Part shown: piece by piece, positions 8,080 to 14,617 of the stretch
Layout: each line of letters opens with the position of its first letter
How positions within the stretch are numbered: position 1 is the first letter of the stretch
Source of the DNA: Bradyrhizobium sp. LTSP885
GTDB lineage: Bacteria; Pseudomonadota; Alphaproteobacteria; Rhizobiales; Xanthobacteraceae
DNA: 35,033 nt
Reading direction: 5' to 3'
Assembly: GCF_000938305.1 (NCBI RefSeq)
Contig: NZ_JYMT01000026.1
Span: forward strand, 1 to 35,033
Program-made: the position numbers and the translations under genes
The notes under the pieces: generated by a model
The model's database searches: none
What the model was told of the DNA's origin: nothing
The model's input: only the letters and a program-made list of their open reading frames with translations

Positions 8080-8160
8080 TTACTTGCGGGTCGCGCACAT
8101 ATACATGTTGATTTCCATGCCGACCGACACTTCGACGATTTTCGGTGCTTTCCAGGCCAT
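8080..8160 (-). CDS. pqqA: PQQ precursor peptide PqqA
   Basis: A 26-residue ribosomal peptide from which PQQ is carved. It begins MAWKAPKIVEV and contains the conserved Glu16-x3-Tyr20 (EINMY), whose side chains PqqE joins. The size and the N-terminal WKAPKI motif are typical. GGAG stands eight bases ahead of ATG 8160. An in-frame ATG at 8172 would add four residues, but MAW is the usual beginning. It is the first gene of the operon pqqABCDE and is followed by a stem-loop before pqqB. The gene is easily missed because it is so short. Confidence 0.95.
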   Translation of the reverse strand: MAWKAPKIVEVSVGMEINMYMCATRK

Positions 8161-8172
8161 TTCGCTCTCCAT

Positions 8173-8517
8173 TGCAACCGGACGAACATTCCGCCCTGCA
8201 GGTTAAACTACTGTGGATCGAAAAGTTCGCCAGCTAAATTTTTTGCAAGGATGCCCTGCTGAGGGCATATTGCATTGCAGTATATCCTGGCAACCGCTCA
8301 CGGACTTGTGCGCGCCTTGCGCTCAAAAGCCCGTGGCGTCAGACCTTTTTCCTGTTGTTCGCCACACCGTGAATGGTGATCTTGGGTTAGGGAGGGGGAG
8401 CAAGCCCTCCTCCGAAGGTCCTGATGACGATTTTGTGCTCGTGTTCGTGCCTCGTTTTGTGAGCCCTCATTTTGTGATCTTGGCGACGAGGGCGCCCAAC
8501 TAAGCTGAGTTCTGCCG
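8173..8517. other. intergenic region upstream of pqqA and of the DUF6894 gene
   Basis: About 345 bases between divergent genes. It should hold the pqq promoter (minus strand) and the promoter of the DUF6894 gene. I find one clear inverted repeat (8251-8268) and a G/C hairpin near 8392-8414 (GGAGGG then CCCTCC), but no convincing -35/-10 pair for pqqA. An open frame at 8213-8503 has no protein-like composition or family motif and I do not call it. Confidence 0.6.
8251..8268. promoter_or_regulatory. palindrome upstream of pqqA, candidate operator
   Basis: ATGCCCT-GCTG-AGGGCAT is a perfect inverted repeat with 7-base arms, about 90 bases upstream of the pqqA start. A related core, ATGCCCGGGCAT, lies downstream of pqqA at 8035-8046 within the stem-loop. 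It could be a regulator site for pqq expression; no regulator gene is adjacent. Confidence 0.4.
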
Positions 8518-8775
8518 ATGCCACGCTATTTCTTCAACACCCGTATCGGCGACGAGCTGATTTCCGACCCCGACGGCGAGATCCTGCGCGATCCCGATCG
8601 CGCCTGGGAAATGGCGCGGGCCATGATTCGCGAACTGCTCAAGACCGAGGGCGCCGACGGTGCGCTGCTGAGCGCGGTCATCGAGGTGACCGACGACGAG
8701 GGCGAGATCGTGCTGGAATTTCCGTTCACCGAGGCGATCCTCGATAGCCCGGATCGCACGATCACCCGGCATTGA
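8518..8775 (+). CDS. DUF6894-type small protein
   Basis: An 85-residue acidic protein opening MPRYFFNTRIGDELISDPDG, the pattern of the small DUF6894 family that is abundant in Bradyrhizobium and relatives; no function is known for it. Further family-like features are the LRDPDRAWEMARAMIREL helix and an acidic EVTDDEGEIVLEFPF strand region near the C-terminus. There is no signal peptide or membrane segment. It is transcribed away from the pqq operon and toward the PQQ dehydrogenase, 168 bases upstream of it. Confidence 0.8.
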   Translation: MPRYFFNTRIGDELISDPDGEILRDPDRAWEMARAMIRELLKTEGADGALLSAVIEVTDDEGEIVLEFPFTEAILDSPDRTITRH

Positions 8776-8840
8776 TGCGCCGCGGAACGGCGCGTGGCGT
8801 AAACCCGCCGGGTCGTGTGTCCGGCATGTTTCCGATTGCA

Positions 8841-8854
8841 TTTGTCCGGACAAA
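8841..8854. promoter_or_regulatory. 14-bp palindrome upstream of the PQQ dehydrogenase
   Basis: TTTGTCCGGACAAA is a perfect palindrome 90 bases ahead of the dehydrogenase ATG. It overlaps the end of TTGCAT (8836-8841), a possible -35, with AGACTA (8861-8866) as a weak -10 at 19 bases. This is the position expected of an operator. No regulator can be named. Confidence 0.4.
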
Positions 8855-8943
8855 TTCGCAAGACTAGGATTTGAGGAAAGCCGCCGGCACCGGCCAAGTC
8901 ACCGGTGCCAAGGAAGACGGCTTCCGCTCCAGGGGAGACCACC

Positions 8944-10209
8944 ATGATCCGTTATTCGTCCGCACCGCGCAGCCTGATGCTGGCCGGTGCTCTCTTCGTT
9001 GCGTTCACGCTTCATGCCGCTGCGCAGCAGCCGGCCACTCCGCCGGCTGCTGGCGCCGCACAGCCGCTGCCGCCGGGCTCACCCATGATCGGGCGTCCGG
9101 ACAATGAGGCGGCCGCCAAGCTCGCCCCCGTGGTGGGGCCGCCGATCCCGGCTTCGCCCGACAAACTGCCGCTCGCCAAGCTGAAGGTTCCGGCCGGCTT
9201 CAATGTCGAGGTCTATGCCGCAGGGATGGCCAATGCGCGCTCGCTGGCGCTCGGCGACAAGGGCACCGTGTTCGTCGGCAGCCGGCTCGTCGACAAGGTC
9301 TATGCGATCGTCAACAAGGACGGCAAACGCTCGGTCAAGGTGATTGCCTCGGGTCTCTACCGCCCGAACGGCGTCGCCTTCAAGGACGGCACGCTCTACA
9401 TCGCCGAGCTGTCGCAGGTCTCCAAGATCGACAAGATCGAAGACGTCCTGGACAGCCCGCCGAAGCCGACCGTGATCTACGACAAGCTGCCAAAGGACGA
9501 GGCCCATGGCTGGAAGTTCATCGCCATCGGTCCCGACAACAAGCTCTACGTCCCGGTCGGTCAGCCCGGCAACAACGTGCTGCATGACGACGCCCACGGC
9601 CAGATCCGCCGCATGAATCTCGATGGCTCCGGCGCCGAGGTCTACGCGCTCGGCGTCCGCAACTCGGTCGGCTTCGACTGGAACCCCGACAACAAGCAGA
9701 TGTATTTCACCGACAACGGCCGCGACTGGCTGTCGGAGAGCGTGCCGGAAGACGAGCTCAATCGCGTCACCAAGGCCGGCGAGGATTTCGGTGCGCCGTA
9801 TTGCTGGCAGGGCAATATCATCGATCAGGAGCTCGGCTGGGGCAAGAACTGCAAGGACTACACCGCGCCAGTCGGCCTGATGGGCCCGCACACCGCCTCG
9901 CTCGGCATGCGCTTCTACACCGGAAGCCAGTTCCCGAAGTCCTACAAGAACGTGATCTTCGTCGCGCGTCACGGTTCCTGGAACAAGTCGCAGAAGCAGG
10001 GCGGCGACGTCGTTGCGGTCCGGCTGAACAAGGACGGCACCGTGAAATCGGTCGAGCCGTTCATGACCGGCTTCCTCGAGGACAACAAGTATGTCGGCCG
10101 TCCGGTCGACGTGATGCTGCTGAAGGACGGCTCGCTGCTGGTCTCCGACGACTGGAACGGCGCGGTCTATCGCATCAGCTACGGCAAGCCGAAGGTCGCC
10201 AACCAGTAA
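8944..10209 (+). CDS. periplasmic PQQ-dependent sugar (L-sorbosone-type) dehydrogenase
   Basis: A 421-residue exported enzyme of the glucose/sorbosone dehydrogenase family, a six-bladed beta-propeller using PQQ and Ca2+. The start is ATG 8944, with GGGGAG about seven bases upstream, because the signal peptide begins there (SLMLAGALFVAFTLHAAAQ). An in-frame GTG at 8905 would only add a tail in front of it. After a Pro/Ala-rich linker the propeller runs from about residue 60: LPLAKLKVPAGFNVEVYA, LYRPNGVAFKDGTLYIAE, YALGVRNSVGFDWNPD, TDNGRDW, ELNRVTKAGEDFGAPYCW and FVARHGSWNKS. These match the order of sorbosone-dehydrogenase motifs. The pqq operon lies just upstream on the opposite strand and a dihaem cytochrome c follows, giving a coherent periplasmic oxidation module. 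The substrate cannot be read from sequence. Confidence 0.9.
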   Translation: MIRYSSAPRSLMLAGALFVAFTLHAAAQQPATPPAAGAAQPLPPGSPMIGRPDNEAAAKLAPVVGPPIPASPDKLPLAKLKVPAGFNVEVYAAGMANARSLALGDKGTVFVGSRLVDKVYAIVNKDGKRSVKVIASGLYRPNGVAFKDGTLYIAELSQVSKIDKIEDVLDSPPKPTVIYDKLPKDEAHGWKFIAIGPDNKLYVPVGQPGNNVLHDDAHGQIRRMNLDGSGAEVYALGVRNSVGFDWNPDNKQMYFTDNGRDWLSESVPEDELNRVTKAGEDFGAPYCWQGNIIDQELGWGKNCKDYTAPVGLMGPHTASLGMRFYTGSQFPKSYKNVIFVARHGSWNKSQKQGGDVVAVRLNKDGTVKSVEPFMTGFLEDNKYVGRPVDVMLLKDGSLLVSDDWNGAVYRISYGKPKVANQ

Positions 10210-10220
10210 CAACTAACGCG

Positions 10221-10301
10221 GTCATTCCGGGCTGGTGCGATAGCACCAGACCCGGAATCTCGAGATTCCGGGTTCGATGCTATGCATCGCACCGGAATGA
10301 C
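10221..10301. repeat. palindromic repeat, GTCATTCCGG family
   Basis: An 81-base element with perfect 10-base ends (GTCATTCCGG at 10221-10230, CCGGAATGAC at 10292-10301), a central perfect 22-base palindrome at 10251-10272 and a TGGTGC-gata-GCACCA hairpin at 10233-10248. It differs in sequence from the more frequent GTCATTGCGAG element. It lies between the PQQ dehydrogenase and the cytochrome c gene, where it could tune their relative expression as a transcribed hairpin. Confidence 0.8.
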
Positions 10302-10322
10302 TGGAAGTGCGAGGAGCGAACG

Positions 10323-10892
10323 ATGCGTAAGATGATTCTTCCCACGCTCCTGCTTGCATTCGCTGCCTTCTCCGCAAACGCAGAAACCATCCAGGAGCGC
10401 ACCGTGACGTGCTTTGCCTGTCATGGCGAGCATGGCACGTCGGAAACCGAGAACACGCCTTCGCTCGGCGGCCAGCAGGCGCCTTATGCGCTGATCCAGC
10501 TCTTCATGTTCCGCGAGAAGCTGCGCACCTTCGAGCCGATGAACGAGATGGCGAAATCGTTGACCGACGATGATTTGCGCATCTTCTCCGACTTCATCGC
10601 GACGCTGCCGAAGCCTGTACCATCAGCCGAGGCCGGCGATCCGGCGCGGATGGCGCGCGGCCAGGCGCTGGTGCAGCAGAACCGCTGCAACACCTGCCAC
10701 AACACCGATTTTTCGGGCAAGGAGAACGTCCCGCGGATCGCCAACCAGCGCGAGGATTATCTCGCCAAGACATTGGGCGAATACAAGGACAACAGCCGCC
10801 ATGGCTACGACGGCACCATGGCCGACGTGATGCAGCCGATCGCCAAGGAGCAGATATCGGATCTTGCCTATTACATCGCCCATACCCGCTAA
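10323..10892 (+). CDS. dihaem cytochrome c, periplasmic
   Basis: A 189-residue c-type cytochrome with a signal peptide (MILPTLLLAFAAFSANA) and two CxxCH haem sites, CFACH near the mature N-terminus and CNTCH in the second half, each followed by a distal Met candidate. Two repeated domains of about 85 residues give the cytochrome c4/c553-like layout. AGGAG precedes ATG 10323. It follows the PQQ dehydrogenase by 113 bases, so it is the likely electron acceptor that passes electrons from PQQH2 to the respiratory chain. That role is inferred from context. Confidence 0.9.
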   Translation: MRKMILPTLLLAFAAFSANAETIQERTVTCFACHGEHGTSETENTPSLGGQQAPYALIQLFMFREKLRTFEPMNEMAKSLTDDDLRIFSDFIATLPKPVPSAEAGDPARMARGQALVQQNRCNTCHNTDFSGKENVPRIANQREDYLAKTLGEYKDNSRHGYDGTMADVMQPIAKEQISDLAYYIAHTR

Positions 10893-10924
10893 ATTTCTCG
10901 GCGGCGCGCTGCTGGCCTTGCCTT

Positions 10925-10956
10925 CCGTGTGGCGCTAAAACGCCCCCGTCACACGG
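10925..10956 (+). promoter_or_regulatory. stem-loop overlapping the amidase ribosome-binding site
   Basis: CCGTGTG (10925-10931) pairs with CACACGG (10950-10956), and inside it GGCG-ctaaaa-CGCC can form a smaller hairpin. The right arm ends in the first bases of the GGAG (10955-10958) that serves the amidase ATG at 10965. It could be a weak terminator of the cytochrome gene or could partly mask the amidase start. Confidence 0.4.
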
Positions 10957-10964
10957 AGTAGCAC

Positions 10965-12356
10965 ATGCAGGATATTTGGCGTCTGTCGGCCACTGAGCTC
11001 GCCGGCCTCATCAAATCGAAGAAGGTTTCGGCGAAGGAGGCGGCGGAGGCCGGGCTTGCCCGGCTCGACGCGGTCAATCCGAAGATCAACGCGGTGGTCG
11101 ATCACCGGCCGGACGACGTGCTGGCGCAGGCGGCATCCATCGATGCGGCGATTGCGCGCGGCGAGGCGGTGGGGCCGCTGGCCGGCGTGCCCGTCACGAT
11201 CAAGGTCAATGTCGACCAGCAAGGCTATGCCACCACCAACGGCCTGAAGCTGCAGCGCGATACCATCGCGAAGGTCGACAATCCCGTGGTCGCCAATCTG
11301 CGCAAGGCGGGCGCCGTCCTGCTCGGCCGCACCAACTGCCCGGCGTTCTCCTATCGCTGGTTCACCACCAATTTGATTCACGGCGACACCAAGAACCCGC
11401 GCGATCCCGGCATCACCCCGGGCGGCTCGTCCGGCGGCGCGGGTGCGGCGGTCGCGGCCGGTATCGGCCACATCGCCCATGGCACCGATATCGCGGGCTC
11501 GATCCGCTATCCCGCCTATGCCTGCGGCGTGCATGGTTTGCGGCCGAGTCTCGGCCGCATTCCGGCGTTCAATGCCGCACTGCCGGAGCGCCCGATCGGG
11601 CCGCAGATCAGCGCGGTCTCGGGCCCGCTGGCGCGCACCGTCAACGACCTGCGTATTTCGCTCGCGGCAATGTCCGCGCCGGATCATCGCGATCCCTGGT
11701 ACGTGCCGGCACCGCTCGAAGGGCCGCCGCGGGAAAAGCGCGTCGCGATGTGCCTCAATCCCGACGGTCTCGACCCCGTGCCCGAGGTGGTCGCGGCGGT
11801 GGCGGACGCCGGCAAGCGGCTGCAAGATGCGGGCTGGATCGTCGAGGAGATATCGGACACGCCGGCCCTGCGCGAGGCGGCCGAGATTCAGACCAGGCTC
11901 TGGCTCGGCGATGGCTACGAGGCCCAGCTTGAGATGGCCGAGCGCGAGGGCGATCCCGGCGCACTCGCCTGCCTGCGCGGCAACCGTGCCAAGGTGCATC
12001 CGTTCGATCTCTCGAAGGCGCTGACCCGGCGCGCGACGCTGACGCGGGAGTGGTTCGCCTTCCTCGACAAATATCCGGTGCTGCTGATGCCGGTGTCGGG
12101 CGAACTGCCGTTCCCCGATCATCTCGACCGCAAGGACGAGGCGTCGTTTGCGCGGGTGTGGCATGCCCAGCTGTCGCAGATTGCCATTCCCTTCATGGGG
12201 CTTCCCGGGCTAACGGTTTCCACCGGGCTGGTCGGGCGGATCCCGGTCGGCGTGCAACTGGTGGCCGGCCGTTACCGCGAGGACCTTTGCCTTGCCGCGG
12301 GCGAGGCGGTCGAGGCAGGCGGAACACCGTCGGCGGCGATCGATCCGGCAGAATAG
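10965..12356 (+). CDS. amidase (amidase-signature family)
   Basis: A 463-residue amidase-signature hydrolase, cytoplasmic, splitting a C-N amide bond of an unknown substrate by the Ser-cisSer-Lys triad: Lys80 in VTIKVNVD, the GGSSGGAG loop (Ser155/156) and the nucleophile Ser179 in TDIAGSIRYPA. The length and the C-terminal GLPGLTVSTGL / IPVGVQLVAG block are typical. GGAG lies seven bases before the ATG. The next gene (glutathione peroxidase) starts 11 bases after its stop, so it probably heads the unit amidase-gpx-DUF3297. Specific names such as acetamidase or indoleacetamide hydrolase are not supported. Confidence 0.9.
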   Translation: MQDIWRLSATELAGLIKSKKVSAKEAAEAGLARLDAVNPKINAVVDHRPDDVLAQAASIDAAIARGEAVGPLAGVPVTIKVNVDQQGYATTNGLKLQRDTIAKVDNPVVANLRKAGAVLLGRTNCPAFSYRWFTTNLIHGDTKNPRDPGITPGGSSGGAGAAVAAGIGHIAHGTDIAGSIRYPAYACGVHGLRPSLGRIPAFNAALPERPIGPQISAVSGPLARTVNDLRISLAAMSAPDHRDPWYVPAPLEGPPREKRVAMCLNPDGLDPVPEVVAAVADAGKRLQDAGWIVEEISDTPALREAAEIQTRLWLGDGYEAQLEMAEREGDPGALACLRGNRAKVHPFDLSKALTRRATLTREWFAFLDKYPVLLMPVSGELPFPDHLDRKDEASFARVWHAQLSQIAIPFMGLPGLTVSTGLVGRIPVGVQLVAGRYREDLCLAAGEAVEAGGTPSAAIDPAE

Positions 12357-12367
12357 CGAGGAAGACG

Positions 12368-12844
12368 ATGCCGAACGTTTATGAATTCACGGCCCAGTCT
12401 CTGACCGGCGAGGACGTGCCGCTGCAGCGGTTCGAGAAACAGGTGCTGCTGATCGTCAACACCGCGAGTGCCTGCGGCTTCACGCCGCAATACAAGGGTC
12501 TGCAGGAGCTGCACGCCGATTTGTCGCCGCGCGGCTTTGCCGTGCTCGGCTTTCCCTGCAACCAGTTCGGTGCGCAGGAGCCCGGTGATGCGAAGCAGAT
12601 CGCGGATTTTTGCGAGATCAAATACGCCGTGACGTTTCCGATGTTCGCCAAGGTCGACGTCAATGGCAGCAATGCGCATCCGCTGTATGAGTACCTGAAG
12701 CGTGAGAAGTCGGGCCTGCTCGGCGCATCGATCAAATGGAATTTCACCAAATTCCTGGTCGATCGGTCCGGCAAGGTGGTGGCGCGGCATGCGCCGACCG
12801 CACGGCCCGAAGGATTGAAGAAGGATATCGAGGCGCTGCTATGA
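12368..12844 (+). CDS. glutathione peroxidase family peroxidase
   Basis: A 158-residue cytoplasmic peroxidase reducing H2O2 or organic hydroperoxides with glutathione or thioredoxin. The catalytic tetrad is complete: Cys36 in NTASACGFTPQY (Cys instead of selenocysteine, as usual in bacteria), Gln70 in GFPCNQFGAQEPG, and Trp124-Asn125 in WNFTKF. Cys82 is placed as a possible resolving cysteine for thioredoxin-dependent turnover. AGGAAG precedes ATG 12368. The stop overlaps the next start as ATGA, so it is translationally coupled to the DUF3297 gene. Confidence 0.93.
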   Translation: MPNVYEFTAQSLTGEDVPLQRFEKQVLLIVNTASACGFTPQYKGLQELHADLSPRGFAVLGFPCNQFGAQEPGDAKQIADFCEIKYAVTFPMFAKVDVNGSNAHPLYEYLKREKSGLLGASIKWNFTKFLVDRSGKVVARHAPTARPEGLKKDIEALL

Positions 12845-13134
12845 GCGAGAACAACGACACCACCAACGAAGCTACCCACCAAGCTACCGAAGCGCAATTT
12901 CCGGACCGTCTCTCGGTCAATCCGAGCAGCCCGTATTACAACGAGGCGATCCTGTCGCGCGACGTCGGCATCCGCTTCAAGGGCGCCGAGAAGACCAATG
13001 TCGAGGAATACTGCATCAGCGAAGGCTGGGTGCGCGTCACCGCCGGCAACGCCAAGGACCGCCACGGCAACCCGCTGACCATCAAGGTGCATGGCCCGGT
13101 CGAGCCGTATTTCCGGGATACGAAGTCGTCCTGA
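12841..13134 (+). CDS. DUF3297 family protein
   Basis: A 97-residue protein with a polar Thr/Asn/Glu-rich N-terminal 20 residues followed by the conserved block PDRLSVNPSSPYYNEAIL, GIRFKGAEKTNVEEYCISEG and NPLTIKVHGPVEPYF that defines DUF3297. No biochemical function is known. It begins inside the glutathione peroxidase stop codon (ATGA) and presumably shares its expression; a link with oxidative stress is inferred from that alone. Confidence 0.88.
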   Translation: MSENNDTTNEATHQATEAQFPDRLSVNPSSPYYNEAILSRDVGIRFKGAEKTNVEEYCISEGWVRVTAGNAKDRHGNPLTIKVHGPVEPYFRDTKSS

Positions 13135-13151
13135 CGCGCGCTCCCTCCGCC

Positions 13152-13234
13152 GTCATTGCGAGCGAAGCGAAGCAATCCATGGTCCCGCAAGCGGGGGTAT
13201 GGATTGCTTCGTCGCTGCGCTCCACAGCAATGAC
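13152..13234. repeat. palindromic repeat, GTCATTGCGAG family, copy 1
   Basis: An 83-base imperfect inverted repeat with ends GTCATTGCGAG and a variant right end ...AGCAATGAC, inner arms GAAGCAATCCAT / ATGGATTGCTTC and a variable centre. It follows the DUF3297 gene and precedes tarD. The same family recurs at 15705, 23991, 24979 (half), 28990, 30233 and 33895. Confidence 0.9.
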
Positions 13235-13275
13235 GATGAGGGAAGAGCGGTAGACCCAACCAAGAAAGCAACACC

Positions 13276-14445
13276 ATGTCCGTCCGCATCGTCGATATCA
13301 GAGAGGTGACAAAACCGATCTCCTCGCCGATCCGCAACGCCTATATCGACTTCAGCAAGATGACCACGAGCCTGGTCGCCGTCGTCACCGATGTGGTGCG
13401 CGACGGCAAACGCGTGGTCGGCTACGGCTTCAATTCCAACGGCCGCTACGGGCAGGGCGGCCTGATCCGCGAGCGCTTTGCGCCGCGCTTGCTCGAGGCC
13501 GATCCGAAATCACTGCTTGATGCAAGCGGCAGCAATCTCGATCCGGACAAGGTCTGGTCGACGCTGATGTCGAACGAGAAGCCGGGCGGCCATGGCGAGC
13601 GCTCGGTCGCGGTCGGCACCATCGACATGGCGGTGTGGGACGCGGTGGCCAAGATCGCGGGCAAGCCATTGTTTCGTCTACTCGCCGAGCGCCATGGGCT
13701 ATCAGCCAATCCGCGCGTCTTCGTCTATGCCGCCGGCGGCTATTACTATCCGGGCAAGGACCTCGGCGCGTTGCGCAAGGAGATGCGCGGCTATCTCGAC
13801 CGCGGCTACAATGTCGTCAAGATGAAGATCGGCGGCGCGCCGCTCGCCGAGGACCGCGAGCGCATCGAGGCCGTGCTCAAGGAGATCGGCAAGGATGCGC
13901 AGCTCGCCGTCGACGCCAACGGCCGCTTCGATCTCGAGACCGCGATCGCCTATGCCAAGATGCTGCGGGACTATCCGCTGTTCTGGTACGAGGAGGCCGG
14001 CGATCCGCTCGACTATGCGCTGCAGGCCGCGCTCGCGGAGTTCTATCCGGGGCCGATGGCGACCGGCGAAAACCTGTTCAGCCACCAGGATGCGAAGAAT
14101 TTGATCCGCTACGGCGGCATGCGCTCCGATCGCGACTGGCTGCAGTTCGATTGCGCGCTGTCCTACGGGCTCTGCGAATATCAGCGCACGCTCGACGTGC
14201 TGAAGACCCAAGGCTGGTCGCCGAGCCGCTGCATCCCGCATGGCGGCCACCAGATGTCGCTCAACATCGCAGCCGGCTTAGGCCTCGGCGGCAACGAGAG
14301 CTATCCCGACCTGTTCCAGCCCTATGGCGGCTTCCCGGACGGCGTGCGGGTCGAGAACGGCCACATCACAATGCCCGATCTGCCGGGCATCGGATTCGAG
14401 GGGAAGTCGGATTTGTACAAGGAAATGAAGGCGTTGGCGGACTAG
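13276..14445 (+). CDS. tarD: D-tartrate dehydratase (enolase superfamily)
   Basis: A 389-residue enzyme that I recognise as the Bradyrhizobium D-tartrate dehydratase, which abstracts the proton alpha to a carboxylate with Mg2+ help and yields oxaloacetate. The expected residues fall at the positions known for that enzyme: KMK with Lys182 and Lys184, metal ligands Asp213, Glu239 and Glu265, and His322 in IPHGGHQ. The length is identical to that of the family member. The ribosome-binding site is weak (AAGAAAG). No tartrate transporter or regulator is beside it, and the palindromic repeat just upstream may separate it from the peroxidase unit. Recognition is from memory of the family. Confidence 0.92.
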   Translation: MSVRIVDIREVTKPISSPIRNAYIDFSKMTTSLVAVVTDVVRDGKRVVGYGFNSNGRYGQGGLIRERFAPRLLEADPKSLLDASGSNLDPDKVWSTLMSNEKPGGHGERSVAVGTIDMAVWDAVAKIAGKPLFRLLAERHGLSANPRVFVYAAGGYYYPGKDLGALRKEMRGYLDRGYNVVKMKIGGAPLAEDRERIEAVLKEIGKDAQLAVDANGRFDLETAIAYAKMLRDYPLFWYEEAGDPLDYALQAALAEFYPGPMATGENLFSHQDAKNLIRYGGMRSDRDWLQFDCALSYGLCEYQRTLDVLKTQGWSPSRCIPHGGHQMSLNIAAGLGLGGNESYPDLFQPYGGFPDGVRVENGHITMPDLPGIGFEGKSDLYKEMKALAD

Positions 14446-14499
14446 CCAGGCCAGTCCAGCTGGCCTGCCGTCTCCTCGAGCGACCGTTCACCAAGTGTT

Positions 14500-14536
14500 T
14501 TGAGCGCTGCTCAAATAATTATTGAACGTAGCTCAA
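14500..14536. promoter_or_regulatory. tandem palindromic operators TTGAGC-N3-GCTCAA
   Basis: TTGAGC-gct-GCTCAA (14500-14514) is a perfect 15-base palindrome. TTGAAC-gta-GCTCAA (14522-14536) repeats it with one mismatch. The start-to-start distance is 22 bases, about two helical turns, so two dimers would bind the same DNA face. The second copy overlaps a -35-like hexamer. The form suggests a TetR- or PadR-type repressor; none is encoded in the window. Confidence 0.65.
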
Positions 14537-14549
14537 GTTTCTCTACACT
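14522..14549 (+). promoter_or_regulatory. sigma70-type promoter of the membrane-protein gene
   Basis: TTGAAC (14522-14527) and TACACT (14544-14549), 16 bases apart, form a good -35/-10 pair. Transcription would begin near 14556, leaving a leader of about 60 bases before the ATG at 14618. The -35 lies inside the second palindromic operator, as expected of a repressed promoter. Confidence 0.5.
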
Positions 14550-14617
14550 CAGATATGAGTACAGGCCTTTTCCCGCTCAGCCGGGAGAGGCGCGAACCGC
14601 AGCGCGGGAAGTGTCGC

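Noticed and set aside
8213..8503. A possible 96-residue gene upstream of the DUF6894 gene
   Set aside because: It starts inside the pqqA promoter region, has no ribosome site or family motif and contains a palindrome; probably a chance frame.
10935..12164. A 409-residue minus-strand open frame over the amidase gene
   Set aside because: Antisense shadow; its composition (Arg/His/Gly/Asp) and lack of motifs contrast with the clear amidase triad on the plus strand.
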